From contig JAFVSN010000031.1 of the NCBI GenBank assembly GCA_017503735.1, positions 1 to 64,000 on the forward strand: a DNA stretch of 64,000 bases, in the 5' to 3' direction. Both the position numbers and the translations under genes were made by a program. The notes beneath the pieces are model-generated. The model made no database searches, had not been told where the DNA came from, and saw nothing but the letters and a program-made list of their open reading frames with translations. Shown here piece after piece: positions 52,597 through 62,268 of this stretch (position 1 is its first letter; each line of letters starts with the position of its first letter). This DNA comes from Lachnospiraceae bacterium. Lineage in GTDB: Bacteria; Bacillota; Clostridia; Lachnospirales; Lachnospiraceae.

Positions 52597-52658
52597 AGAG
52601 AAAAGAGGATTACTTCGTGATTCACGAACAAATACGCATGCACAAAGGAGGAAGGTCA

Positions 52659-53762
52659 ATGATAATAATGGATATTAAGATTGACAATCTGTATGCTTTC
52701 AAAAATTTTCATATGAACATGTCTTATCCGAAAAAGATTGTAAAATCTACGGTACAAGGAGAATTTTTGGAGGAGCGGACAAATTTTCGCTATAAGAAAG
52801 TAAACATCATTATGGGAAGTAACGCAACCGGCAAAACATCATTGGGTAAGGTAATTATGTTGTTTGCGAATTATTTTAAGGACGGAAATTATGACAGATT
52901 TACGGAAAAAATCGGAAATCAGAAAAAGAAGACATCCTTAATTGTTGACTTTGTAACCGATAAAAATATTTTGCACCGCTTCAAAATGTTAATTAAGCCG
53001 AAGTTGGACGGTGTGTATCGGGAAGAAGATGTAGATATCCATATTTATAATACACCGATCGGAATAAGAGATAATTATGAGACATGCGCGCTACGGTTGG
53101 ATAAAAATGAGGGTGAGGAAGTGTCGTATGATACGGTAAGAACTCTGGGATGGCATTTTTCTTATCCGCAGGATGCATGGAGAAATAAAACATTCGGACC
53201 GATTGAGAAGAATCGGGAGTATGTATACATTTTAGAGAAGATTCTAAAGACGCTGGATCCGTCTATAGAGAAGGTAATAAAGCTGAAAGAGTTAAAAAAT
53301 ACATATGCCATAATAATGGAGAATTGTTCCGTGATCATTAAAGACGGTATTATTGAAAACGGAGAAGTGTTATCCAGCGGAACAAAGGCAGGAGTGGACA
53401 TTTCCTATATTATTGCTTCTCTTATGTGCGACATGCATCACTTGTATTATTGTGACGAGTTGTTTTCCTACATAAACAGTGACGTAGAAAAAGCATGTTT
53501 ATCGATTATTATAGAGAAGCTTACAGAGAGGAAACAATTATTTTTTACAACACACAACACGGACATATTGGACATGCAGTTGCCGAAGCATTCTTTTACA
53601 TTTTTAAAGAAGGATATGATGGATGTCGATATGCCGATAAAATGTGTTTATGCCGCACAGTATTTAAAACGGGATACGGATTCACTGAAGCATGCGGTGG
53701 AAAACGATTTGTTTTGTACGGCACCCGAATTACAGAAACTGTTTGATATCACGGAGTTGTAA
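52659..53762 (+). CDS. AAA family (AAA_15/AAA_21) ATPase, abortive-infection type
   Basis: A 367-residue ABC-like ATPase starting at ATG 52659 behind AAAGGAGG. It begins IMDIKIDNLYAFKNF as in RecF/OLD-type ATPases; Walker A is GSNATGKTS (K59), signature-like LSSGTKAGVD, Walker B YYCDELFS (D266, E267) and the switch His299 in FFTTHNTDILDM. No TOPRIM is fused; a TOPRIM-like fragment is encoded next. Such pairs resemble the ATPase-plus-TOPRIM defence modules (PARIS, RloAB, Gabija-like). The DNA is visibly more AT-rich than the ribosomal and asnB genes beside it, suggesting acquisition. Confidence 0.8.
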   Translation: MIIMDIKIDNLYAFKNFHMNMSYPKKIVKSTVQGEFLEERTNFRYKKVNIIMGSNATGKTSLGKVIMLFANYFKDGNYDRFTEKIGNQKKKTSLIVDFVTDKNILHRFKMLIKPKLDGVYREEDVDIHIYNTPIGIRDNYETCALRLDKNEGEEVSYDTVRTLGWHFSYPQDAWRNKTFGPIEKNREYVYILEKILKTLDPSIEKVIKLKELKNTYAIIMENCSVIIKDGIIENGEVLSSGTKAGVDISYIIASLMCDMHHLYYCDELFSYINSDVEKACLSIIIEKLTERKQLFFTTHNTDILDMQLPKHSFTFLKKDMMDVDMPIKCVYAAQYLKRDTDSLKHAVENDLFCTAPELQKLFDITEL

Positions 53763-53779
53763 GAGGAAAGGGTGTACAT

Positions 53780-54073
53780 ATGAGGAAACAACAGCCAGTT
53801 CATTATTATGTGGAAGGTGAAGACGAGAAAAGTTTTCTGGAGGCTTTAAAACGGAATTTGGAAGATGAATTACGGAATGCATGTGACATAAAAGCAATCG
53901 GTGAAGTAACGAAAAGTAAAACAAAGGCAGATTTCAAAAGGGACATTATCCGGTGTTCGAATTTAGGAGAACGGTTAAAGGCATGTGGATTTGATGTTTC
54001 AAAGTTATGGAGTCGACTTCCTGAAAATGCATTTAAGCAGTTTGGGAATGATGCACATAAGATAAAGAAATAG
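53780..54073 (+). CDS. Shortened TOPRIM-like partner of the ATPase
   Basis: A 97-residue protein 17 bases after the ATPase. The N-terminus HYYVEGEDEKSFL is the first TOPRIM motif with its catalytic Glu. From about residue 27 (LEDELRNACDIKAIGEV, KTKADFKRDIIRCSN, GFDVSKLWSRLPENAF, NDAHKIKK) it looks like the C-terminal part of the TOPRIM partners seen with such ATPases. The middle, where the DxD metal motif should be, is absent although the frame is intact. I infer an in-frame internal deletion, giving a protein that probably cannot cut. ATG 53780 follows GGAAAGGG. Confidence 0.6.
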   Translation: MRKQQPVHYYVEGEDEKSFLEALKRNLEDELRNACDIKAIGEVTKSKTKADFKRDIIRCSNLGERLKACGFDVSKLWSRLPENAFKQFGNDAHKIKK

Positions 54074-54104
54074 TGAGGCATAACTATAGAAAAGAAAACA
54101 AGGG

Positions 54105-54139
54105 ATTTCCCCGTAATGGTGCAGGCTATTACGGGTTTT
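54105..54139 (+). terminator. Terminator of the ATPase/TOPRIM pair (second of a near-identical pair)
   Basis: CCCGTAAT pairs with ATTACGGG around GGTGCAGGCT, then five T. It matches 52455-52490 in stem, loop and flanking T/G-rich tail. Confidence 0.88.
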
Positions 54140-54192
54140 TCTGTTTCTGTAAGAAAAAAATACTATTTTTTGTATATTTTATCCTTTTATGC

Positions 54193-54221
54193 TTTACAAC
54201 AAGATTCCTTGCCTTTAAAAT
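54193..54221 (+). promoter_or_regulatory. Promoter of the large surface protein gene
   Basis: TTTACA (54193-54198), 17 bases, TAAAAT (54216-54221). Confidence 0.5.
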
Positions 54222-54291
54222 AGAATTGTTGATGTTTGTTAAAGTGACGCGCTAAAGAGCACGCCAAATAAATACAAGAGAGGGAATGGTT

Positions 54292-57200
54292 ATGAAAAGA
54301 AGGAGAGGTAGCTTAAAGAAGATAACAGCAATGTTCATGGCGGTATTGATGGTGGGAACGGCGGTAGAATTGCCGATTCCGGTGCATGCGGAAGAAACCG
54401 TCACAATGAATGGGTGTACAGCTGATGGGTGTGAAGGAACCTATGTAAACGGGTTTTGTTCCGAGGTAGAGACTCATTATGAAGCGCCGCAATTGAATGC
54501 AGAGGGCTATTATGAAATTGGGAATGCAGGAGAGTTGTATTGGTTTGCGGCCCATGTCAATGCAGGGAATGCGTCTGCTAATGCAGTGCTGACAGCGGAT
54601 ATCGTGGTGAATGAAGGGGTAATGACGGCAGAAAGTACCGGAGTAAGGAAATGGGTACCGATTGCTGAGAATCCGAAGGGGCCGGAGGATTACAGTAATT
54701 CTTTGTCTAACGGTTATGCAGGATTTTTTGACGGAAAGGGACACAGTATTTCAGGACTTTTTTATAAGGATACAACAAAGAAGTATGTGGGGTTGTTTGG
54801 CGCGCTTACAGAAGGAAAGGTAGAAAATGTGGGGGTAATAAATTCTTATATTGAGGCATCTTCTTTTGTTAGTGGAATTGCCGGTAATTGTACGGAAGGA
54901 ACGATTAAGCGGTGTTATAATAATAGTACAATAAAAGGCATTCATTACTGTGGGGGAATGGTAGGAAATAGTTTTGGTGGAAAGGTGCTGTATTGTTGTA
55001 ATGAGGGGTCTGTTACAGGTAGTTGGGTTATTGGAGGGATAATAGGTTCTTCGAATGATGTGACTATTATGAACTGTTATAATGCAGGAGACGTGACCGC
55101 GTGTGGCGATGTTGGGGGAATTGCAGGTAAGACAATTTATTTTATAGACAACTGTTATAATATTGGAAAAGTGAATGGAAACGTGGGAGAAAATATTGGT
55201 GGGATAGTAGGAACAGAAGAGTTGAGATACCAGAATACGGGTTATTGTTTTAGATGCTATTATCTTTTGGGATGCGCGACTGATGGTGATGGTAATATAA
55301 AACAAGGGGTAGGCGGTAATGGTCAAGATCAGGTTGTTGCAGACAAAGAAGGACGTACCGCTCCATTTGATTCATTACAAGACCTTGCAACTGGCGAAGT
55401 CTGTTACCTTTTAAACTATGGTATAACCGACGGTACCCAGGCGTTTTATCAGACGATAGGTAGCGGAATACCGACCTTTTCCGGGAAGACGGTATACTAT
55501 GGCTATACGGATTGCGATGCTACGGAAGCGATTTATGCAAACACTCCATTAAATGCAACACAAGGCCATAAATATTCCGGTGCTTGTGACAAGAGTTGTA
55601 GTTATTGTGGTGGTATGAGAAAAGTGCAAAGAACACATGATAATATTAAATCGGAACTTGAAAATACAACTCTTAAGGCGACATGCGGAGTTTGTAAGGA
55701 ATCTATAGGAAGTATTATGATTACAGCACCAACAGGGGAATTAACATATGACGGAACGCAAAAACCGGCAACGTTATCTGGCTTTATTGAGAATGCTGTT
55801 GCTCCTCAGATTATTTATAACACGGAGAATGGTACTGCGCCGATAGATGCAGGAAATTATACCGCAAGTGTTACAATGGGAGATAATACAGCAACTGTGT
55901 CTTATCAAATCAAAAGTGCTATTCCGGATATAGGGACGGTATCTGCGGATGAGATATTCGATACATTACAGTTATCGGCGGTACGGTTGTATCGCACGAA
56001 GAATGGGGTAGAAGGAATACTTTCTTTGTCTTCCCCTGCATTGTATTACGGAACAAGAGACTATGATTGGAACTTTGCTCCGGCAGATAGAAAGAATAAT
56101 TATGCGATAACACAAGGCACGGTATCCATTACCGTAACCGATACAATCGCTCCTACCGTTAAATACCGAATCGGGAACGGAGAACTTAAACCGGTTGGAG
56201 TGACAACACAAGAAGGTGTTATAAGTAAGGAATATCAGACGGTAACTCTTTTCTTTTTTGATGAGAACGGGAACGGAGAGAACGGAAGCGGAATAAAGTC
56301 AAAGCAATATTTTGTTTCGTATGCTCCGATTGATGATCCGGCAACTATTACCGCATGGACCGATGATACGTCAGGGGTGATGTTGTCGGAGCCGGGACAG
56401 TATTATATTTATGTAAAGGCTGTGGATCAGTTTGACAACACCTTTATAGGTTGCGTTGAACGGATTGTGATTTATAAAGAGAGTACGGCAGGTTTTGTTA
56501 CGGAAACCTATACCTATAAAGAGAACAGAGATTTTTTCGTACCCCTTTCTTTAAACGGAAATACGGTAAAGGAAGTGAGAGTCGGAAATGAGACGCTCAC
56601 GCCGGAAGATTATACGGTAAGCGGGGATGCCGTAACAGTAAAGGCTGCCTATATGGATACATTACCGGCGGGAGCTTATGCGGTTACGATAGAACTAAGT
56701 CCGCAGGGAGTTGACACGGAGACAGTGACCTTGCAAAGTAATGTTGCGCTTACGGTGACAAAAGTTCCGTTGACAGTGACTGAAGCAACTGTCGAAGGAA
56801 AGGTTTATGACGGTAGCGATGCGGTGGTTGTCACGGATGTAATGTTGCAGGGAGTTCGAGAGAATGATGATGTAGGGATTGATACAGACTCGGTTCGAGG
56901 TGTGTTAAGCGGTTCGAAAGCCGGGGTATATTCCGGAGTAATGCTTGAGGATATGGCACTTATCGGAGCACAAAAGGAAAACTATACACTGATGCTTCCG
57001 GAAGGTGAAGTACCGACGACGGTAGTGATTCAGAAAAGGGATGATTTTTCTGTTGATGCCATAGAATGTCAGTACTTATGCCTGAGAGCAAACAGTGACA
57101 GCATTGGTTTGTCCGGTTTTCTTCCGGCAGATTGCGGCGCGGTTCAGTATGGAATTCCGCAAGTACAGGGAGATATTTCTTACAAAGAAATACCGATGAT

Positions 57201-59130
57201 GGCAAACGGAGTATTAACCTACACGGTGGATGCCGGAGAAGTAGGCACGGAAGGTACGATTGTAGTGCCGGTAGTAACAGAGAACTATGAGGACATTACG
57301 ATTACGGTGGAAATATGCTTGTCGGATCAAAAGACGGTAGCATTAGAAGGAAGCTCTGCGGCTATGTTGGAGAATCGTACCCTGACCTACGGAGAAGCTT
57401 TGGATACGTTGTTGTTCAATCGCGTCGTGTTTGTAGATGAAGGCGGTAACGAAGTACCGGGTACGCTTGCATGGAAAGACGCTGCCTTTGTACCGGATAC
57501 ACGGGTAAATCAGGCAACATGGGTGTTCACGCCGGAAAGCGTGGAGTATGCTCAGTTGGAAGGTACCGTAGAAATTACGGTGAACAAAGCGGATAAGGCA
57601 CCGAATCAACCGGAGTGTGAAAAGAAGGTTACATACGATGTGGTTACGGTTGCGGCAATTTCATTGCCGGTAAACTGGCAGTGGCAGGACGCTTCATTGG
57701 GATTAATGCCGGGAGAGGCGGTAAAAGCAATTGCAGTATATGCAGGAGCAGATAGAGGAAATTACAAGGAAGAAACGGTAGAGGTTGTAATTACTCGTGC
57801 ATGCTGCAACCACGAGGAAACGAAGGTATCGAACGAGTTGTCTGCCGGTTGTGTGACACCGGGCTATACCGGCGATGTGGTTTGTATCATTTGTGAGGAA
57901 ACACTGCAGACCGGTACGGAAATCAAAGCATTCGGTCACAGATACAGCAGTGTTACGACAAAACAGCCGACCACAGAGGAAGACGGTGAGTGTGTCTACA
58001 CTTGTTTGAATTGCGGCTTATCGTATACAGCAACATTGGCAAAGTTACCGATAGAAAAACCGGCAGAAGGAAGCGGGGTACCGATTCTGTTAGGGATGGA
58101 CGGGCTGTTCGGTTGGGATGCGGTTATGACCGGGCTTCACTGTGCAAAACCGGGAGACGTTTTGACAATAAATATGAATGGGGGAACAATTTTACCAAAG
58201 GCTGTGTTGCAGGTGCTGAAGGGAAAGGATGTTTCACTTGTACTTCAGATGATAAAGGGGATTTCCTGGAAGATAGGCGGAAAAGATGTAACCAAACCGA
58301 CCGAAGATATTGATTTTGGTGTATGTCTGGGAACGGCAGAAGCTCCGATTCATAAGATTCCAAACGAGTTGCTTCGTTCGGTGACAAAAGAGTATGAATA
58401 TGTGAATATGAGTCTAAACCATGACGGCATGTTTGGGTTTGATGCGTTACTTTCCGTGACACTTCATAAGAAGTCGACAGAGTTTTTTGCTAATCTGTTC
58501 TACTATAATGAGGAAACCGGAAAATTAGAATTTGTGAGTGCGGATAGAATCGGAGAAGACGGAACGGCAAAGTTTGTATTTGAACATGCTTCGGAATATA
58601 CGATTGTATTGGCAGAGCGTTCCTTAGAAACGACGGAATCTGTGACGGAGCCGGAGATTACTCCGGAACCTACAGTAACTCCGGAGCCAACAACGGAACC
58701 GGAACCGGAGGAAGTAACCGGATATACGGTACAAGTCGGTGCTTATGTAAAAAAATCCAATGCGGAAAAAGTAATGAAGAAAGCCTCCCAACTGGGGTAT
58801 GACATGCATCTGGAGGACGGTGCGGAGTTATATAAAGTACAAACAGAACTGTTTGATACAAAAGCAGATGCCGGAAAGATGGCCGAGGAGTTAGGCACTC
58901 ACGGTTTTGATACTTACATTCTGCGGACAAAGCGTTGGAAGAAGAAGGAAGAGGCGGTAACGGGAGAAGGGGTATTGCCACCGGTATCGGAGAAGAAGAG
59001 TGCGGAAGAATTGGCATACGAAGTAATGCAGGGACGTTGGGGAAACGGAACCGAACGTAAAAAGCGACTGACGGAGGCCGGTTACAATTACGCAGAAGTG
59101 CAGAAACTGGTAAATGCGCGGTTGAATTAA
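54292..59130 (+). CDS. Large exported protein with GLUG repeats, YDG/MBG-like domains, SPOR and CW_7
   Basis: A 1612-residue protein starting at ATG 54292, seven bases behind GAGAGGG. A signal peptide ends near VHAEE. Residues ~100-310 carry GLUG-type repeats (GGMVGNSFGGKVLYCCNEGS, GGIIGSSND, GGIAGKT). Then come an MBG/YDG-like domain (GELTYDGTQKPATLSGF), Ig-like regions, a second YDG domain (VEGKVYDGSDAVVVTDV) and Cys pairs near 1175-1240 (CIICEE, YTCLNCG). A Pro/Glu/Thr linker leads to a SPOR domain at ~1476-1550 (GYTVQVGAYVKKSNAEKVMK), and the last 40 residues (MQGRWGNGTERKKRLTEAGY) match the CW_7 wall-binding repeat. Probably a peptidoglycan-bound surface protein. Confidence 0.8.
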   Translation: MKRRRGSLKKITAMFMAVLMVGTAVELPIPVHAEETVTMNGCTADGCEGTYVNGFCSEVETHYEAPQLNAEGYYEIGNAGELYWFAAHVNAGNASANAVLTADIVVNEGVMTAESTGVRKWVPIAENPKGPEDYSNSLSNGYAGFFDGKGHSISGLFYKDTTKKYVGLFGALTEGKVENVGVINSYIEASSFVSGIAGNCTEGTIKRCYNNSTIKGIHYCGGMVGNSFGGKVLYCCNEGSVTGSWVIGGIIGSSNDVTIMNCYNAGDVTACGDVGGIAGKTIYFIDNCYNIGKVNGNVGENIGGIVGTEELRYQNTGYCFRCYYLLGCATDGDGNIKQGVGGNGQDQVVADKEGRTAPFDSLQDLATGEVCYLLNYGITDGTQAFYQTIGSGIPTFSGKTVYYGYTDCDATEAIYANTPLNATQGHKYSGACDKSCSYCGGMRKVQRTHDNIKSELENTTLKATCGVCKESIGSIMITAPTGELTYDGTQKPATLSGFIENAVAPQIIYNTENGTAPIDAGNYTASVTMGDNTATVSYQIKSAIPDIGTVSADEIFDTLQLSAVRLYRTKNGVEGILSLSSPALYYGTRDYDWNFAPADRKNNYAITQGTVSITVTDTIAPTVKYRIGNGELKPVGVTTQEGVISKEYQTVTLFFFDENGNGENGSGIKSKQYFVSYAPIDDPATITAWTDDTSGVMLSEPGQYYIYVKAVDQFDNTFIGCVERIVIYKESTAGFVTETYTYKENRDFFVPLSLNGNTVKEVRVGNETLTPEDYTVSGDAVTVKAAYMDTLPAGAYAVTIELSPQGVDTETVTLQSNVALTVTKVPLTVTEATVEGKVYDGSDAVVVTDVMLQGVRENDDVGIDTDSVRGVLSGSKAGVYSGVMLEDMALIGAQKENYTLMLPEGEVPTTVVIQKRDDFSVDAIECQYLCLRANSDSIGLSGFLPADCGAVQYGIPQVQGDISYKEIPMMANGVLTYTVDAGEVGTEGTIVVPVVTENYEDITITVEICLSDQKTVALEGSSAAMLENRTLTYGEALDTLLFNRVVFVDEGGNEVPGTLAWKDAAFVPDTRVNQATWVFTPESVEYAQLEGTVEITVNKADKAPNQPECEKKVTYDVVTVAAISLPVNWQWQDASLGLMPGEAVKAIAVYAGADRGNYKEETVEVVITRACCNHEETKVSNELSAGCVTPGYTGDVVCIICEETLQTGTEIKAFGHRYSSVTTKQPTTEEDGECVYTCLNCGLSYTATLAKLPIEKPAEGSGVPILLGMDGLFGWDAVMTGLHCAKPGDVLTINMNGGTILPKAVLQVLKGKDVSLVLQMIKGISWKIGGKDVTKPTEDIDFGVCLGTAEAPIHKIPNELLRSVTKEYEYVNMSLNHDGMFGFDALLSVTLHKKSTEFFANLFYYNEETGKLEFVSADRIGEDGTAKFVFEHASEYTIVLAERSLETTESVTEPEITPEPTVTPEPTTEPEPEEVTGYTVQVGAYVKKSNAEKVMKKASQLGYDMHLEDGAELYKVQTELFDTKADAGKMAEELGTHGFDTYILRTKRWKKKEEAVTGEGVLPPVSEKKSAEELAYEVMQGRWGNGTERKKRLTEAGYNYAEVQKLVNARLN

Positions 59131-59174
59131 GGGAAACATCTGAAAATAAGTACACTGGATAAAGGAGGCCTGAC

Positions 59175-62100
59175 ATGAAAGACAAAAAGAAGCAGGACGA
59201 ATTGCAACAGGAGGACAAGAAACAAAAGAAAAAGGGCGGAAAAGGAAGAAAGATATTGTTCCGATGCATTGCCCTGCTTGTGGCTTTAGTCCTTTTGGCA
59301 GTGGGGGTACAGATTGCGTTTCTGTTCCACAATAAGTCTGTCATGAAAGAAATGACGGAGGGGGAGCAGGGAGCAAAAGAAATTGAACAGTATTTTGCGG
59401 AACTGGAAGAAGAATACGAAGAGGTTACCTATGACCGGCAAAAGGGTGTTGTGTTTGTCAATAATGAGGTGATTCTCATGACGGCCTACGGGGTGGACCG
59501 TCCGACGTTAGAGGAGATTTTAAAGGAACATGACGGCATCATCGTGGATGCCATGGAGGATATCGGTTTTTACAAGGCAAAGTTTGACGATGAGTATACC
59601 TTAAAGAAGCTGGAAAAACTGATTGACCGTTTGGCGGAATACGAGGAGATTGAACAAGCTTATGTAAATCCGGTACTGGATATCGGCGGTGACGACGGTG
59701 AACCGGGAGAAGATAAGGCAGAGAAAACAAAGGATGCGTCAGGCGTGCCGGAAAAGAAACCGGTGTATCCGGAGGACCCATGGAAGAAGGCTGCTTGGGA
59801 TGTGAAGGTGCCGGAAGGAGCCAACTGGGGCATGGAAGCCATACGTGCACCGCAGGCATGGGGGTACTTGGAAGAGTTGAATTCGGTGGGTATCGGTTTG
59901 ATTGACGGAATGGTCAATACCGACCACGAGGATTTATCGGCAACCTGTTATCTTTCCCTGACCAATATCGAAGATAATACTTCCGCTACTGTTGAGGTTA
60001 CACCGAAGTCCCTGACTCCGTCGGATCATGGTTCCCATGTGGCGGGAATCATGGCGGCAAAGTGGAACGCGGAAGGTGTTTCCGGTGTTTTGGGAGATAA
60101 GGCGGAGTTGTTTTACAGTGCGGCATACAACATAAAGGACGACAGTGTTGTCAGTGAGTATTACGACGCTTACAATTACGTGAAGGCCATTAAGGTTCTG
60201 GTGGATGCGGGTGTGCAGAGTATTAATATCAGCCAGAATACCTGCAGACTGATCGGATTTGCAGCCAGCCACGGCAATAAAAATGCAATCAACCACTTGC
60301 GAACCCAGGCAGAGCTTGCAGGGGATATGTTAAACCGGATGGTGGAAAAGATTGAAACGGAACACGGAAAGGACTTTGTCATCTGTGTTGCGGCGGGAAA
60401 CAGCAACAACATCCGGTACTACAAAGACGACAGTGCGACTTACGGTTACAAGGAAACCGCTGATTTTGTGTGGGAGGTCGGCAATGCGAAAAAGGGCGGT
60501 TCCCAAGCAAAGTACAACAACTTCTTAAACCTGATCGAGGAAGAAGCGGTAAAGAATCGTGTGATTGTAGTTGGTTCGGTAGGAATTGACACAAAGAAAT
60601 CCAATAAGGATGAGACCCGATACCGTTATTCCGCGTTTTCCAATATCGGAGAACGGGTGGATATCGTTGCACCGGGAGAAGATATTTACAGTTGTTATGT
60701 GAAAGACTATGATTACATGAGCGGGACCTCTATGGCAACTCCGTTTGTTACGGCGGTATCCGGCATGGTTTTTGCAGCAAATCCGGAGTTAAGCGGTCCG
60801 GAAGTGAAGAGAATCGTGTGCGCATCCACCTACGGAAAATATTATTATGAGGACGGAAACAGCGGACTTTTGGATGCATCCATGGCAGTAAAATACGCAT
60901 TGGAAACGGTAGATGCCAGTGTGGGAAGAGTGTTAAAACAGTCCGGTAACGACGGTTTGGATCTTTGCTTTTTGGTAGATACCACCGGTTCCATGGGGGA
61001 TGATATTGACAACACCAAGGAGAACATGGAGAGTATTTTGGCGTCTCTTGCGGAAAAGGGAATCGAGTACCGGATTTCCATTGTAGATTACCGTGACTTT
61101 GCGGACAGAACGGGAGATTCTGCGGATTATCCGGCAAAGATACAGTTGCCGTTTTCCAATGACAGGGAAGCGATTACAGCGGCTATTCAGGGACTGACAC
61201 TCGGATTCGGCGGAGACAGTGATGAAACCGTATATTCCGGATTTGCTGCGGCACTGGGGCTTGACTGGCGCCCGTCGGCAAAAAAGGCAATCATTGTGCT
61301 GGGCGATGCGGCACCGTTAGATCCGGAACCGAATACCGGCTATACTTACGACAGCGTTGTGGCGGCTCTGTATGATGCAAAAATCGGAGTGGATACGGAG
61401 CAGTCCGATGACCGGGTGCTGGGAGACGCGGCAGAAAGCTTAATGAGTGTTTATACCATCGGAACGGAAGCTTCCGGCGATGCCATCAGAGTGTTCGAAT
61501 CCATTTCGGAAGCCACCGGCGGAGCTTACACGGATGTGGCGGATGCCTCCGAGGTTTCCGGTGCAATCGTGGATTCCATTGAAATGATTGAGATTGTGGA
61601 ACCGATTAACGTTGCATTAAACTTCGGGAACGGATATGCCTACGATACCGTAGAAATCTACAAGGACGGCGAGTTCCAGTACGAAGTTGTTTTGGACGAA
61701 AAGGGAAGCTTTAAGTTAGAAGACATGGAAGAGGACCGCTACGAGTGGAAGATTCCGACCTTGGCGGCATCGGGACAGTTTAAGGTAAAAGAGAATACCA
61801 AGAAGGTAAGCCCGGAAATAGAGCAGCCGTGGTATGGCTTTGCCTTGAAGCTTTGGCAGAAGAACCGTGTGGAATTGATTGTAGGTTGTCTCGGCGCGGT
61901 GGTTGTTTTAATAGCGGCACTTACGGTGATGAGTAAAGTGAAGAAAGCAAAAAGAAAACATGCGCCGGAGGAGTCGGTAAAGGAAGAAAAGTCAAAGAAA
62001 GAAAAGCCAAAGAAAGAGAAGGCTCCGAAAAAGGAGAAGAAACTAAAGAAAGAAAAGGCTCCGGCTACGGGAACGGAAACGAAGGAACCGGTAAGTGAAA

Positions 62101-62213
62101 AGACGGCAGAAGAACCGGAAAAAGAACGGGGAATTACGTTCTGTCTGCATTGCGGAACCATGAATGATACGGGAGCAAAATTCTGCGGAGGCTGTGGAGC
62201 AAAGATAGAGTAA
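59175..62213 (+). CDS. Membrane subtilase fused to a VWA domain and a C-terminal zinc ribbon
   Basis: A 1012-residue protein with ATG 59175 behind AAAGGAGG. Order: Lys-rich cytoplasmic start, membrane helix (~27-50), S8 domain with D244 (LIDGMVN), H285 (DHGSHVAGI), Asn in VAAGNSN and S519 (SGTSMATP); VWA domain with MIDAS-like DTTGS at 602-606; a PEGA-like stretch; second membrane helix (~899-921); a Lys/Glu/Pro-rich tail; and a zinc ribbon with C990, C993, C1004, C1007 (FCLHCG, FCGGCG). The catalytic triad is complete. It is 44 bases after the large surface protein and probably in the same operon, so that protein is a candidate substrate or partner. Confidence 0.85.
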   Translation: MKDKKKQDELQQEDKKQKKKGGKGRKILFRCIALLVALVLLAVGVQIAFLFHNKSVMKEMTEGEQGAKEIEQYFAELEEEYEEVTYDRQKGVVFVNNEVILMTAYGVDRPTLEEILKEHDGIIVDAMEDIGFYKAKFDDEYTLKKLEKLIDRLAEYEEIEQAYVNPVLDIGGDDGEPGEDKAEKTKDASGVPEKKPVYPEDPWKKAAWDVKVPEGANWGMEAIRAPQAWGYLEELNSVGIGLIDGMVNTDHEDLSATCYLSLTNIEDNTSATVEVTPKSLTPSDHGSHVAGIMAAKWNAEGVSGVLGDKAELFYSAAYNIKDDSVVSEYYDAYNYVKAIKVLVDAGVQSINISQNTCRLIGFAASHGNKNAINHLRTQAELAGDMLNRMVEKIETEHGKDFVICVAAGNSNNIRYYKDDSATYGYKETADFVWEVGNAKKGGSQAKYNNFLNLIEEEAVKNRVIVVGSVGIDTKKSNKDETRYRYSAFSNIGERVDIVAPGEDIYSCYVKDYDYMSGTSMATPFVTAVSGMVFAANPELSGPEVKRIVCASTYGKYYYEDGNSGLLDASMAVKYALETVDASVGRVLKQSGNDGLDLCFLVDTTGSMGDDIDNTKENMESILASLAEKGIEYRISIVDYRDFADRTGDSADYPAKIQLPFSNDREAITAAIQGLTLGFGGDSDETVYSGFAAALGLDWRPSAKKAIIVLGDAAPLDPEPNTGYTYDSVVAALYDAKIGVDTEQSDDRVLGDAAESLMSVYTIGTEASGDAIRVFESISEATGGAYTDVADASEVSGAIVDSIEMIEIVEPINVALNFGNGYAYDTVEIYKDGEFQYEVVLDEKGSFKLEDMEEDRYEWKIPTLAASGQFKVKENTKKVSPEIEQPWYGFALKLWQKNRVELIVGCLGAVVVLIAALTVMSKVKKAKRKHAPEESVKEEKSKKEKPKKEKAPKKEKKLKKEKAPATGTETKEPVSEKTAEEPEKERGITFCLHCGTMNDTGAKFCGGCGAKIE

Positions 62214-62232
62214 AAGTAAATGTTTTTGGAAG

Positions 62233-62268
62233 TTTTCCCCTGCAATTTCTTGCAATTGCAGGGGAAAA
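62233..62268. promoter_or_regulatory. 36-bp perfect palindrome over the -35 of the NCS2 permease promoter
   Basis: TTTTCCCCTGCAATT (62233-62247) and AATTGCAGGGGAAAA (62254-62268) are exact reverse complements with a six-base centre. There is no T-tract after it on either strand, so it is more operator-like than terminator-like, though it also follows the preceding gene. Confidence 0.7.

Noticed and set aside
57990-58313. Other-frame open stretches inside the large surface protein gene
   Set aside because: They overlap a long well-supported frame and have no ribosome site or recognisable pattern.
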